Shown: positions 32,681 to 44,749 of the stretch, piece by piece
Layout: each line of letters starts with the position of its first letter
Position numbering within the stretch: position 1 is the first letter of the stretch
Assembly (NCBI GenBank): GCA_029721435.1
Contig: CM056580.1
Coordinates: 71,883,367 to 71,947,366 of the forward strand
Direction of reading: 5' to 3'
Length of the DNA stretch: 64,000 bases
DNA from: Gymnothorax reevesii
Taxonomy: Eukaryota > Chordata > Actinopteri > Anguilliformes > Muraenidae
Translations under genes and position numbers: made by a program
The notes under the pieces: generated by a model
Databases searched by the model: none
The model's input: the letters and a program-made list of their open reading frames with translations, nothing else
What the model was told of the DNA's origin: nothing

Positions 32681-32937
32681 TCTATAGTTTCAGCTTCCCC
32701 TGCCTCCTCATTTAGATTCTGCTAGGTCTTACATGAAAAGGGTCTCGCTCTCTCTGCCCTAAAACTGCACGATTTGTTGGAGATGTTGTGTTTCTCTGCT
32801 TATGCCACTAAAACCTGTTCCAGTCAGTACCATCTGTGCATCTATTGCAATCATTTGTATATTTGTAATTGTAATATGTCTGTCTGTCTGCTCACATAAC
32901 TCAACACCTGCTGATCAGATCATCTTGAATTTTTATT

Positions 32938-33915
32938 GGTGATGGGTGTCTACCGTTTCTAGGTCCCCTCTGAGATGATCTGGATCCAGATTGGGATTTA
33001 GGAAGCATTTTCTGAATTTTCTCCATATGTCTATCGTCAGCTCTTACTACTCCAAAAAAAAAATTTTACACATCAGTTTCTTTTGCAACTTGTCATTGTT
33101 ACCATTGCTGTGCCTTAAAGGGCGATGGTCTGCATCTTTGATGTCTTGTTTTTCATTGGTCAATGTTAGTCACTTCAAACTCTACTATATATGAGGTATA
33201 TAAGATGGGGTTCAGTTTGGCGCTAGATGTTCTGACACATCTTTTCCAAGCCATTTATAATAGCCTCCAAGCAATACCTGGATCATTTGTTCATAGTAAG
33301 TGCCGCTCTTCAGCGGCTATGCAAGGTATAGGCACAGCCTCTCTAACAAGTAGGTCGCTGCATATGCATTCTACGTGCGCCCCGCAGCATCTACTATCAT
33401 CAAAGCCCAAGGCCTTTACAGTTCAGGGTGATGAGTGTCTACCGTTTCTCGGCCTCTGAGATCATCTGGATGAGGATTCAGATTTGGATTTTGGGAGCCG
33501 TTTTCTGGAAAAAAAATTTTTTCCACATGCCTATTTGTCAGCTCGTTTGTCAGCTCGTAACTTTAAATTTTTCACATTGTAACCATTGCTAATGCTTAAA
33601 GGGGCGAAAGTCTGTAATCTTTGATTTTCTTGTTTGTCATTGGTTGACGTTCGTCACTTCAAGCTCCACCACATATGAGGTCTATAGCTGGGGTTCAGTT
33701 TGGAGCTAGATGTTCTGACCCAACTTTTCCAAGCCTATTTGTAATAGCCCCAAGCAATACCTGGATCATTTGTTCAGAACAGGTGCAGCTCTTCAGCGGG
33801 TATGCAAGGTATATCTAACTAGGCCACTAGTCATCTTCAGCAAACGCATCCTAAGTGCGCCCCGTAGCATGTGCAATCATCAAACCCCAAAGATCCATGA
33901 AGCCTTTTCAATCCA
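32938..33915 (+). repeat. Tandem duplication of a 487-bp unit within Ngaro-like copy 2
   Basis: Unit 1 starts near 32940 (tgatgggtgtctaccgtttc) and unit 2 near 33427 (tgatgagtgtctaccgtttc). Each runs through 'acttcaa.ctc.ac.a.atatgagg', 'caagcaatacctggatcatt', 'ctcttcagcggctatgcaag' and 'gtgcgccccg.agcat'. Each carries recombinase N-terminal sequence joined directly to the C-terminal box, so the deletion of the middle came before the duplication. The units differ by many substitutions, so the duplication is not recent. Confidence 0.82.
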
Positions 33916-33984
33916 GGGTAAGCTAACTGGTGGTCGGTGGTTGGCTTTTATCTGTATTTCTGCTGTCACTTTCTAATTGCATGC

Positions 33985-34290
33985 AGGGCTCTGAACCCCC
34001 AGCCATTGCTGGCTATCATCATGTGTAAAAAATTGCAGCCATTGCCTGCTATCATCATGTGTGTAAAAAAAAAATGCAGCCATTGCTGGCTATCATCACG
34101 TGTCCAAAAAAAAAGCGGAGCTTTGGAGCCCCCAGCCATTGCATGCTAATATCCAGATTGTGTAGTACTTTAGACCTCATTCATGTTCCATTTCATGCTC
34201 ATCATGTGTTAAAAAAAAAAAAGTTCAGAGCTTTGCAGCCCCTAGCCATTGCTTGCTTATGTCCAGATTGTATAGTTCTTTAGACCTCAT
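33985..34290 (+). repeat. Minisatellite in the Ngaro-like 3' tail
   Basis: Degenerate units built on 'gcagccattgctggctatca' plus 'tcatgtgt' and an A run, spaced by roughly 45-60 bp at first and about 110 bp later. Copy 1 has only one or two such units (4650-4700 and 7654-7690). Confidence 0.7.
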
Positions 34291-34519
34291 TCGTTTTTCA
34301 TGTCATGCTTATCACATTTTCTCCTCTCAGCAGCCCATGCTTGTTGATAATTATGTTGTTCCTGCTTGATGAGTATAACTTCCTTTGGAGGATTCATCAG
34401 GCTGTGTTTTCGGGGGGCTTCTGCCACCTATTTTTGGGGGATTTTCCACCTGCAGCTCTGAGCAGCACTCCTGCTCTATGAGTCTTCCCTTGGAGTCCAA
34501 GCGCCCAAGACTTGTCTGA

Positions 34520-34830
34520 TTTTAGGCATGTTAATTCTGACTGCTGTTTTCCTGCTGTCCTGATCCTCTCATCCCTAATTTCCCATCAATTAATTAGTCA
34601 GCCAGCAGAGGATGGGCCTCCCCACAATAGCCATGTTCCTCCTGAGATTTCTTCCCATTGGGGAGTTTTTTCTCATCAATGTTCTAGGCTTTTTCTCCCT
34701 ACAGGGAGTTTTTTGCCTGCTATTTGAAGATTAGGTATTAGTCTGGACCCTGCCCTTTTCTCTCGGTAAAGCATCTTCGAGTCAGCCTTTCCATGAAAGG
34801 CGCGATATAAATAAAATTGAATTGAATTCT
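34520..34830 (+). repeat. L2-type LINE (or L2-tailed SINE) 3' end
   Basis: 'cctcctgagatttcttccca', 'ggggagttttttct' and the ending 'ggcgcgatataaataaaatt' plus 'gaattgaattc' are the 3' tail shared by many fish L2-type LINEs. It sits between 'gcatgtta' and 'tatgctcaacgcataataaa' of the Ngaro-like tail, which are contiguous in copy 1 at 7967-7992. Confidence 0.75.
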
Positions 34831-34900
34831 ACTTATGCTCAACGCATAATAAATTTTTCCTGATTTCACTCAAGTCTCTCCTGATTGAAATACCAATTAC

Positions 34901-37900
34901 GTTATCCATGTCATTGTAAAGGAACAGGAAGTGAAGTCCAATCATAGAACAGTCTATAATGGCTGTTACAGATTAAACTTTGTTTAGACCAGTGCGATTG
35001 CTAGCAAAGCTATCCATTTTTTTCCAAGTGACAGGAAACTAACCGTTTACTCTGTTTACTCCATTTAGCTATGAGAACAAGATGTAATTATCTAACTAGC
35101 TGGCTACCTAGGTAGTTTGCTGGCGTAGTTTGTCATATTTGTTGCATATAAATCCGAGCTAGCTTGCTCGATGGCAAAATAATAGCTATCCACTGTTAAC
35201 TATTCATTTCTAGGCATGTAGCTAGCTGGCTGTCAGTGGCCAGAGCTGTATAGTAATGGTTGCATGGGGATAGCCAACAACAGTTTAAGTCACTGATCGG
35301 CTTCCGTTCCATTGAGTTACATAGTGAATGTTTGCTGAAACCGTGGGTCCCCATTGGGCGGGAGGAATTCTTGGGATACTTGCTGTTCGTGGAAAGGATA
35401 TATCACAAAAGTCGACTACAAACTGGACTACAAGGGCAAAATCTTATCACTTTTGTAATAAACAATAAATTTGATTCGAGCTTCTGCATATCCTGTAGGC
35501 TATTCTCGGAACAAGCTGGCTCATAAAATTCATACGTGTTCGAGCAATGCCGGAAAGTGTCCTGACCCCAGTATAAATTTCCATGGAGATTTTACTTCCG
35601 ACACCAGAAGCTAAGTAGCCAGGGTGTCATCACCTCACTACTCTATTCCACTTCCATATGCCACTTCCATTTTTTTTTTGCCTCTTCTTCCTGCTTCAGT
35701 TGTGTTTAAATGGCATGTGGTAAATAATGATATATTGAAATTCTGGCTTATATTATCATCTACTGATGGTCCCTGATGCTTGGGTGTGTTTTGGTGTTTT
35801 GAACAGTAGATCAAGGGTATTTATTTTTTGTCAGGATTACAAAATCAGTCATTTTTTCCATCAGATGTACTTTCATACGCACAGAAGTATAACTGTCAAA
35901 TCTTTTGAAGTAATAAACATGACTGAACATGAAAAAAATCTTACCAAGCAGATGTTTATATTTTCTGAATATCTTTTTGTTGTTGGGTGAGAAAGCTAAC
36001 TACTTTACAGTCAGCTAGCTAATAGGTAAGCAGGTTGTGGCAACGAGCTATATGCACTTTTACAAAGGTTCAGTTAATAGTTATCAATTGTTATTTTCTC
36101 TGAAGGTTGCGTTAATATTTAACCTCTTACACTCCGAAGTTGTCATCGGAGGGGTATTGGCACTGCTCTCACCTCACCTTAAAGCACATTATATCTCTTA
36201 ACTTAATTCCATTTAGGTTGCCTAATTACCAACTAACTATTAATTTGTTCAGTTGCGCGGATCAATCCGTATCCATTTCACCTCAGCTTGCTTTATAGTT
36301 GGACAGACTGTTGATTCACATTCAAGCACCCAGACCCCAAACATAAGATGACCTGACTTTTTCAAAAGTATTTCCAAAAAAAAAAAAAAAGACAAATACT
36401 ATCTTAAATTCAGTAACTGTCCATGGATTTTGGTTTGGGAAATAGATAGCTTAAAATATGTGATTTAAATGAGCCATTTAGGCTTGGAGAATCGTGAAAA
36501 GATCATGAAAATCATTACCGAATGTAACCATTATCAACAGTTTTTATTGGGCTGTTGATGAACTTGTTGGCCGTTTCTGAACTTTCAAGATTATAGACTT
36601 GCTTGGGGTGTGACTCATGTTGTATTTTTTTTGTGGCATCTTTATTGATACTCACCTACAAGTGTAGTATGTTTTCAACTTATTTAACTCTCTATCTACT
36701 GCATTCCCAGCATTGTGTCTGTTTGTTTGACTTTGTCTTGTCTGATTAAATGTTTCCAGACACATTCCAATATGTATTACATAAAAAGAATTTATATAGA
36801 CCAGATTCTTACCCCGGGAGTGGTGGGTCCAGGATGAGGGTATAAGTTTTGTGTTTCTATTACAATAAAAAAAAAAAAAAAAAAAACAATTATTCTCACA
36901 AAGAAAAATCATTGACTGGGTTTTGTTGATTGTCATACATACAAATCAACAACTGCTCTTTTTCAAAGATCAAATGGCAGCTTCTTCATGCCTGAAGCAT
37001 TCAAATAATAAAGAGAATGCCCAAAGCTTATGCTGATGAATCTCAATGAGTTTTTTCTGAAAAAGAGCGGTACCCAAAAGATAGGAGAATTGCAGGGACA
37101 AAAACTGGTCTCATCTGTTCTGTTATTTACAGGAAGGACAGCTTGGCATTAAGGGTAAGTGTCAGGGGTGGTACAGCCTGGCACTGAACGTATTGTGTGC
37201 AGATAACCCCTGTGTGCAGTGCCCTGCACAAAGCCTGATGGCAGGATTCGGTATGTGTTCGCCTGGGTACAACGAACAAATGTCAGGTCCTCATGCAGGG
37301 ACCCAAAGCTGCTGCAAAGGCCGAGCAATTCATCATTTCCAGAACACAATTATTCAGTCAATTATCATATTATTGTTATGACTGGACTTATCTAGTTAAG
37401 AAAGGTAAAGATTTTTGGTTTTTAGAGGTCCCTTTTATTGTTTTGCATGTAAGGTGATTGAAAATGGAATATTTTAAATCACATAAATATATATTGTTTT
37501 TCTGTTATATATGCAAATCATGTAAAAAGCTGTAAGACCACTCTAGTATGGTTACCTGAGGCCATAGTTGAGTACTTTCCATCAACATCTGTTGATTTTA
37601 ATTTGACTTCCTGCAAGGCAGCTTTCAGCTTGTAGAAAACAGGATTTTTCTGATCCTGTTGTGAGCTTTATGGCTGAAGTGTACCAGACAAGGCAACATG
37701 GCAATGAATGAATTTTAACTTATCAATGACTTTATTTATTTTACATTATTGGTGTTACTATTTTTAGAAACAGGGTGCCTTTTGGTTTGTCTCGCAGTCT
37801 GAAAGAGGACTGCACATTGCGCCTGTTCAGTATTCACAGGTGAAAAGTGTTTTGAAAACCGCATAAACACTGACTTTGAGCCTTTTCCCTGTTTTGATTG

Positions 37901-38229
37901 TATTCAGGATATGGTGTTCACCTTCACACAGAGAAACCTGGTTATTCATATCCCAATATACATGACAGATACTAGTATCCTCGTCTCTGATTTTGGCATC
38001 TTATTCGCGTTGGCGCCTGTGTTGTTTTTTTTTTTTTTTCAACACAAAACGCAGCAATTTTGACATCTGAGAAAAATGAGACCACTGTGGTCTAGCCCTG
38101 TGACCATTGAGGGCTAAGCACTATTAAATGCCAGCAATGTGTTGCAAATATGGTTTATTCACGTCCTATCCAGCAACGGGAGAAAACATTGACAACAAAT
38201 TTTAAACTTGTTCCTAATTCTGACTAGTG
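34901..38229. other. No gene recognised
   Basis: It contains 'gctagctggctgtc'-type runs, poly-A at 36377-36391 and 36867-36886, and TA-rich spots. No domain or repeat family is identified. Confidence 0.4.
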
Positions 38230-38520
38230 TTATCGTGTCACTACCACCACACAGAACGAGTGAGGCAATGGGTGAGGATACGCTGCCATGACTGATGGGA
38301 TAGGGTTGTCATGGAGTTCATCAATTCCGAGCAGAGAGAAAACTTTGGGATAGATAGAGAATCCTTCAACCGGCTGCGCGGCGTCAATGAACCGTTCATG
38401 AGACCAGAAGAAGCAGAAGTCTAAGTACCAGTTCTGCCACCCATGAAAGTGCCCATAGTATTGTACAAACTGGGCTGTTGTGGTGAATAAAGGTTCGTAG
38501 CTAACCAGTTTGGAGTTCAC
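38230..38520 (-). CDS. Unrecognised open frame, 96 codons
   Basis: The minus-strand frame from the ATG at 38520 to 38230 has a plausible mix of residues (WQNWYLDFCFFWSHERF, then SLLGIDELHDNPIPSVMAAY). I recognise no family. There are no flanking exons, promoter or terminal repeats that clearly belong to it. A T-run hairpin (tgttg, T-run, caaca) lies at 38020-38045. It may be a transposon fragment or chance. Confidence 0.2.
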   Translation of the reverse strand: MNSKLVSYEPLFTTTAQFVQYYGHFHGWQNWYLDFCFFWSHERFIDAAQPVEGFSIYPKVFSLLGIDELHDNPIPSVMAAYPHPLPHSFCVVVVTR

Positions 38521-38807
38521 AGAAGCACATTAAAAGAGTTAGTGTACATGTTCTGGCGCAGTTTGGCAGACAAAGGCATTTGCCACAATCACTGACTATG
38601 TTTACATGAAAGACGAAACTCATTTTCTTTGCAGCTCCAGAAGCAAGACACTCGCGTTGCCGTATGCAACTGAACTAGTCCAATAAAATGTGGAATACAC
38701 ATACAGGGTGAATTACAGTAGTAACACCCATCCTTAATGTACAGGCTAATTAACAAACTCATTGACTTGCTATAAACTAAAGCAATAACTGAGCAACAAC
38801 AAAAAAC
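38521..38807. other. No feature recognised
   Basis: A short unassigned stretch before the hAT element. The last eight bases (38800-38807) are its left target duplication. Confidence 0.4.
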
Positions 38808-40166
38808 CAGTGGTGTGCCATCAGGGCCAGCAAGGCCTTATCTGCGGGCCTAGATAAATTGGAATTATGTTTTCTTCATAAATACTTTAATTAAAGCAAC
38901 ATGTATTCTAGACAGTCAATCAAATTCCTCAATCATTATATCTAAGTGATTTCATTGCTTAGCTCCGAGTTGCGCAGCTTCCACAGTGCAGATAGCTTTT
39001 ATAAAGGCCAGTTTCATCTTATCCAAACAGATTTTTTTCTCTGCTGTCTCGGGGTCAAAGCTGCTCTCTCTACAGGGCTCTGGTCTCAAGGCCTTCAGAA
39101 TGTAAATGGCTTCCCTCTCCCATTAAAAAGAGCGGGACGCTTTAGCTGATTGTCATATTTTTAACCAAGCAGATTGCGAGTGTGCCAAGTGGGGTGTAAT
39201 CTTTGACACAGCAGAGCCTTCCAGCTGGCTCTTGCCTACATCAGGACATTACGAGCTGACAACAGGTTAGTTACGTTAACTAACAGAACAGTCTTACATG
39301 AGTAGACGTGTCATATGAAAGTAATGCAACGACTATAGCTAATTTTGCGGTTTTTTAGAGGTTTAGTGAACTATAAACTCAAAATTTACTCAGAATTAGC
39401 ACTGAGCTGACTCCTTCACTGGTACTTAAACAGTCTCTGAGTCACAGACATTCACGTTTGAACTAACAGTTAGCTAGCTGCGGTTTTTAAATTCGCTGTG
39501 AACTGAGTAACAATGCGATCTATGTGAGAGCATGCATCAACTTCACGCACTGGCATATCTGATGGTGACCATCCCGATGTTTACTGCCTCTGTCGAGCGG
39601 TCATTTTCAGCCCTTTAAACACATCAAAACTAACTGGCGAAATGCAACTGGGCAGCCTCAACTGTCAGCACTGCCCTCCGTGGCAATCCTGAAAGACCTT
39701 TTATTGGAGCTGAAATGGCCTAATATGCTGTACGACCGCATCATTCATCATTTTTGTAAGAAAGCGAGGAGTATGGAGTTCATTTTCAAATAACAAGCAG
39801 TTGCTGTGAGTCTAATGATTTTTTCATTTTATTTGTGGTAAGTTTTGGATTTTGTCCTAGATTGTTACTGCTGGTGTGTGTCTGGCTGTACCCTTGCACA
39901 TTTAGCCACGTGTGTGGCTAGTGTCCCAGTAGTCATTCCTAGGTAGTCTACTTGGATGTGACTGGTTGCTGTGAGTTTTTTCTTGTTTCTTGGTAAAGCC
40001 ATTGATCGATTAATGCAGTTTGGCAAAGTGCTTTATGTGTGAATGCTGTCACTGGGAATTTGCGAGGAAGTAACTTTATGACATCATGCTGTCGCCGCGG
40101 TTAAATTTAGGCTAATTGCGGGAGGCTTACTGATGGCCTTGGTGTAAAATGAACAGCCCGCCACTG
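38808..40166 (+). mobile_element. hAT element remnant (1.36 kb)
   Basis: The ends are CAGTGGTGTGCC (left) and, inward from the right, CAGTGGCGGGCTG. Flanks are CAAAAAAC (38800-38807) and CTAATAAC (40167-40174), an 8-bp duplication with two mismatches. The C-terminal dimerisation region of the transposase remains at about 39544-39790. The rest of the transposase is deleted. Confidence 0.72.
39544..39793 (+). pseudogene. hAT transposase C-terminal dimerisation region
   Basis: The frame near 39553 gives MVTIPMFTASVERSFSAL, the conserved start of the hAT dimerisation domain, and then stops at 39618. Other frames continue with LSALPSVAILKDLLLEL and KKARSMEFIFK before 39790. At least two frameshifts and stops are present. 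In intact transposases this domain holds the oligomer together. Confidence 0.75.
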
Positions 40167-40174
40167 CTAATAAC

Positions 40175-41375
40175 TGCTGTTGGTGAGTTTTTGATAAGCG
40201 ATAAACTGTTGAAAACATAAACATTAGTTTATGGCAAGTCATTGAGTGACCTGCTAAAACCTATAGCAAGTCAAGATTTCACCTGCATCCTTAAAGCACA
40301 AGTTAACTACCAAACTTAATGTCTTGTTCTAAACCAAAGCGATTGCTGTTCATGGGGAAACACTTTCCATCTGTGAATGTTGAACAGGTGCAATGTGCAG
40401 ACTGCATTGATTTTAATACTTTGGGTAAGAGGTGTAGATCCACAATGGTGGTTTTCAATCCTGGTCCCCAAGGATATTTCAAAACTATTGGTGAGGCATC
40501 TGATTTAAGTAATCAGGACCTTTGTGATTAGGTGATCAGCACCTCCTGTGTGTTACTGCTGGGTTAGTACAAAAATGTGCACCTCTCTCAGGCCCAAGCT
40601 CTGCTATTTGAAACCACCAGTGTATTAACACTCTGAACTGAAGAAAGAATGCAGAAATCTGCTCATTCAACATCTCATTCCAAAATAGTGGGCATTTTAT
40701 AAGGAGTTGGTCCTCCCTTTGCCGCTATAACTTACTCTTTTGGGAAGTCTTGTTCACTAGATATAAGAACATTGCCCAGTATTTGCAACCATTCCATCTG
40801 CAAAACCATTACGGAGTTTGCACAGTTATGGCAAGAAACCATGTGTGCACCTCACGCTCAGGGTGAATTAATTATAATGCTGTGATAAATACAGGCCTTA
40901 CCCATACTGCTGGAAGTATAGAATAGTCAAGAATGTGGTTGAATGATACAGCGTAAAATTTTCCTTCAGCAGAGTTGAGAGGTCAAGTCTTAACGAAAAA
41001 GATGCCCAAACCAAAGAGTAAGCGCAAACATTTGATCAAATACTGGACTTCTTCAGTATAAGAAAGGAGTGCTGTGGATTGACCCTCACTATTCATTACA
41101 TTTGATCATCAACCCTCCTATATGTTGGGCGTGTAGCAACCCATGAGAAAATAAATGAGCTTGGTTCCAAAATGCCATATATCCTTTTTTCTTATTTTGA
41201 GTGAATCAGCTTTTTATATGTTGGTGCCTATTGCATTTTATAGAAAAGCACAAATTTTGACCATGAAAAAAGACACCATATAGTATGCATTTCTAATGAC
41301 GGGGTTTTGCACCATGTGTAAGAAGCACAGGGCAATCGCTCTATGGTATTATCTCAATTTTTGTAATTTTGGCAC
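40175..41375. repeat. Unassigned, with two probable fish repeat fragments
   Basis: 40448-40570 (gtggttttcaatcctggtcc) resembles a common hAT-derived MITE. 40660-40830 (ttggtcctccctttgccgct, tcttttgggaagtcttgttc) resembles a common fish DNA-transposon repeat. Neither has both ends. There is no gene. Confidence 0.35.
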
Positions 41376-41678
41376 TTATTGCATTTTGGAAACAAACTCT
41401 TCAAATAAAGCTAGCGTGTATTCTATTTTACGTTCTATTTTAAAATTTTCTTTTGTAAAAGAGAATACATGACCAGCCCAGCCCAGCCTTACCTTCCTCT
41501 GAGCAAAATCATCAATTATATCAAAATCTAGCTGGCTGACAAGGTCTAACTCTGTTGACAGAAGTAATAAAGAGCTGAGATGTGTTTGGCACATACAACT
41601 GTGCAACTCATCTTTTATTCTGCCTAAAAGGGAAACTGTTTGCTTTATTTTCAATGCAAGTGCTAGCATGTTAGTCAA
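41376..41678 (-). pseudogene. hAT transposase C-terminal fragment
   Basis: The minus-strand frame reads LLGRIKDELHSCMCQTHLSS and then LDFDIIDDFAQRKVRLG, which fits the end of a hAT dimerisation domain (family pattern: Leu-Ser-Ser-Leu, then Ile-Ile-Asp-x-Phe-Ala-x-x-Lys-x-Arg). No terminal repeats are found nearby, and it is a different hAT family from 38808-40166. A hAT-derived host gene exon is less likely, as there is no splice context. Confidence 0.55.
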
Positions 41679-41699
41679 CTAGCTATTCACAATACCTTC

Positions 41700-43110
41700 A
41701 GAGTTTGGTGGGTCCTACTGGGATTCTACTTGTAATGAAGACATAACGCATGAAGGGCCAGGGGAAAGGGATGATCTGATAAGGCCCTGCCTCTTATATT
41801 AGTTCTCCCACTGCCCACGATGGAAACCGCCCTGCTGGATCGGCCTTTAGAGCCCTAGCACTCAGTGCTGAAGTACCAGGGGCCCTAGGGGTCAGCTCTA
41901 GTGCTAAGCACCAGGGGCTTTGGGCGGCGATTTGCACCTCACATTGTAAGCACCAAGCTGCCCAAGGGCCTGACATTGCCAAGACTTTGGATTGAGCCCC
42001 CATTGGTTAGCTTATGCTATAAGTAGCCATAAGTCAGTTAATGTACTGTGGCGCCTCCTGTTGGCCAAATGGGCGCTTGATAAGAAGATTCTAAGCTCGT
42101 TAATGTTCAGGTATCCTCCACCCTCACTCTGAGCTTGCGAGGTTTCAACCAATGAGTGTATAAGAAGCGGTGGCGACGGGCACGTGCTTCGGAGGAGAGT
42201 CACAAGCTATCTCACTCTCTTGAGTTGGCAATGGGGGGCCGCATATGCAAAAAGCCTTGTACATAGTTCCCCAATTGGACATTCCAGATTCTGGTGGGAT
42301 TGGAGATGCCAAACCTTTTTAAAAATTCAGTTATTTGGTGTTTCTTCGTGTTTGGTTTTTTTTAAATATTAATTTTTTTACCCTATTTCTTAATGTAGAC
42401 CTATTCATGATAACTCCCATTATTTTATGCCTATAATTGTAATTTGTTTTGTTGGGTTATTGTATAATAAAACTATCACAATTCCAGTACCATGAACATC
42501 CCTTTATTGATAAACTGTATCACTGCTCATGTTGAAGGTTATGGTGTCAGGCAAGACTGCATTGGGCCTCTATTTTGATGTTTCCTTGATAGCAAGATTG
42601 AAAAGTGGAACAGTTCTGGAACCCTCTTGTAAATATGGCTCCTGTGAGAGAATCATGAAGGCTGCAATCGTTTTCTCACCTCAATCTGTGTTGCATTTAG
42701 TGAATCATTGCCTGCTTTTGTGCAAGAAATTATATTCATCTAAACCAGGCATTCCTTTTTGACTGATAACCATCTTGTGCACAGCTACTGTACCAGTGTC
42801 GATAAAGGTTCCACTTTCGCCAACACGCCGTTGGACGTGTGTCAGTCGAAAGTCAGGTGGACGTGCCCTGCTCACTGAACCGAGGAGCATAATTAGTGAG
42901 AAGGCATGTTGGCCGGGCATTTCACACATATCTTAGTGTAAATCCCCGTCGCAAAAGAGGTTCAAATAAGCTCAGTGTTGAAATTTTTTCGTCAGAAAAC
43001 ATGACATCCATTATATTTGTAGTATCGTGTAAACGCCTGAAGTAATTTTAGCTATAGGTTCTTTCGTGCAGTTGGCAAAAAATGTATTTCCAGGAAAGTT
43101 AATGACTGCA
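41700..43110. other. No gene recognised
   Basis: 41800-42000 is GC-richer and 42340-42480 AT-rich. No domain or repeat family is identified. Confidence 0.4.
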
Positions 43111-43138
43111 AATTCATATATATATATATATATATATA

Positions 43139-44733
43139 CAGTGAGAGTAAAAAGTATTTGATCCCTTGCTGATTTTGTTGGTTTGCCCACTAATAAAGAC
43201 ATGATCATTCTATACTTTTAATGGTAGATGTATTCTAACATGGAGAGACAGAATATCAAAACGAAAATCCAGAAAATAACTTTAAAGAATTTATTTTAAT
43301 TCATTTGTTTTTCATTGAGGGAAATAAGTATTTGATCCCTCTATCCAAAAGCACTCAATACTTGGTGGCAAAGCCTTTGTTTGCAAGCACAGCGGTCAAA
43401 CGTTTGTTGTAGTTAACCAGAAGGTTAGCACACATATCAGGGGGAATTTTGGCCCACTCTTCTTTGCAGATCCTCTCTAAATCATTAAGGTTGGTGGGCT
43501 GTCGCTTGGCAACTCGGACCTTCAGCTCTCTCCATAGATTTTTGATTGGATTGAGGTCCGAAGACTGGCTGGGCCACTCCATGACCTTAATATGGTTCTT
43601 CTTGAGCCACTCCTTTGTTGCCTTTGCTGTATGCTTCGGATCGTTGTCATGTTGGAAGATCTAGCCACGGCCCATTTTCAGCTTCCTAGCAGAGGGGAGG
43701 AGGTTGTCCCTCAGGACTGCACTGTACATGGCTCCATCCACCTTCCCACTGATGCGGTGAAGTAGCCCTGTGCCCTTGGCAGAGAAACACCCCCAAAACA
43801 TAATGTTTCCACTTCCATGCTTGACGGTGGGCACAGTGTTCCTGGGATCATAGGCAGCATTTTTCTTCCTCCACACACGACGAGTGGAGTTTAGCCCAAA
43901 TAGTTCAATTTTGGTCTCGTCTGACCACAGAACCTTCTCCCAATCATATTGTGCATCTTTGAGGTGATCATTGGCATACTTTAGGCGAGCCTCCACATGT
44001 GGCTTCTTAAGCAGGGGTACCTTTCGGGCACTGCAGGATTTTAATCCATTGCGGCGCAAAGTGTTGCCAATTGTTTTCCTGGTGACTGTGGTCCCAGCTG
44101 CCTTGAGGTCATTCACTAACTCCCGCTGTGTGGTTGCAGGCCGATTTCTCACTGTCCTCATGATCATTGCCACCCCACGAGGTGAGATCTTCTGTGGAGC
44201 ACCAGACCGAGGTCTATTGATGGTCATGTTATACTTCTTAAATTTTCTCACAATTGCACCAATGGTTGTTACTTTAATACCCAGCATCTTGCTAATGTTT
44301 TTGTAGCCCATTCCAGATTCGTGCAGGTCAACAATCCTGTTTCTGAGGTCCTGAGAGAGTTCTTTGGTCTTACCCATGTTGGAGAGTTTGGAATCTGTCT
44401 GATTGTCTGATTCTGTGAACAGGTGTCTTTAATACAGGTGATTAGTTAGAACAGGTGTCTTCAATTCAGGTAACAAGTTGATTGGGAGTGTCTAACTGGT
44501 CTGTGAAAGCCAGAACTCCTAATGCATACTAGGGGATCAAATACTTATTTCCCTCAATGAAATACAAATATATTAAAATAAATTAATTAAAGTTATTTTC
44601 GGGATTTTCGTTTTGATATTCTGTCTCTCCATGTTAGAAGACATCTACCATTAAAAGTATAGAATGATCATGTCTTTATTAGTGGGCAAACCAACAAAAT
44701 CAGCAAGGGATCAAATACTTTTTACTCTCACTG
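43139..44733 (-). mobile_element. Tc1-like transposon A (1,595 bp)
   Basis: Terminal inverted repeats of roughly 200 bp start CAGTGAGAGTAAAAAGTATT at both ends. TA flanks lie at 43137-43138 and 44734-44735, and the left flank sits in a (TA)n run (43118-43138). The transposase lies on the minus strand (44377-43355). It is the youngest-looking element of the window: full length, long matching terminal repeats and one nonsense codon. Confidence 0.95.
43355..44377 (-). pseudogene. Tc1-like transposase A, one stop and lost catalytic Glu
   Basis: 340 codons, full family length. [20 protein letters not shown] opens the paired-like DNA-binding domain; [14 protein letters not shown] is the GRPR-type linker. 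[13 protein letters not shown] carries the first catalytic Asp and [10 protein letters not shown] the second. The third acidic position reads PIKNLW, Lys in place of the Glu of the DDE triad (codon aaa at about 43538). A TAG at about 43661 replaces the Trp usually found before IFQ. Either change would abolish cut-and-paste activity. No frameshifts are seen. Confidence 0.93.
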
Positions 44734-44749
44734 TATATATATATATATA

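Larger units (their letters stand above)
30985..34900 (+). mobile_element. Ngaro/DIRS-type retrotransposon, copy 2, broken and nested
   Basis: It aligns with copy 1 in the same orientation: reverse transcriptase end (30985-31319), a small RNase H piece (32461-32546), recombinase N-terminal half (from about 32690), recombinase C-terminal half (duplicated) and 3' tail (33920-34880). Insertions are a solo LTR (31320-32455), a SINE (32547-32680) and an L2-type tail (about 34520-34830). About 190 bp of RNase H are missing at the SINE site. The middle of the recombinase is deleted in both tandem units. Confidence 0.82.

Noticed and set aside
32026..32725. Long frames on both strands (220 codons plus, 168 codons minus)
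   Set aside because: They lie inside the solo LTR and the SINE that follow one another here, overlap in several frames and contain no domain.
43118..43138. TA microsatellite as a regulatory site
   Set aside because: It is explained as the TA-rich target flanking a Tc1-like element.
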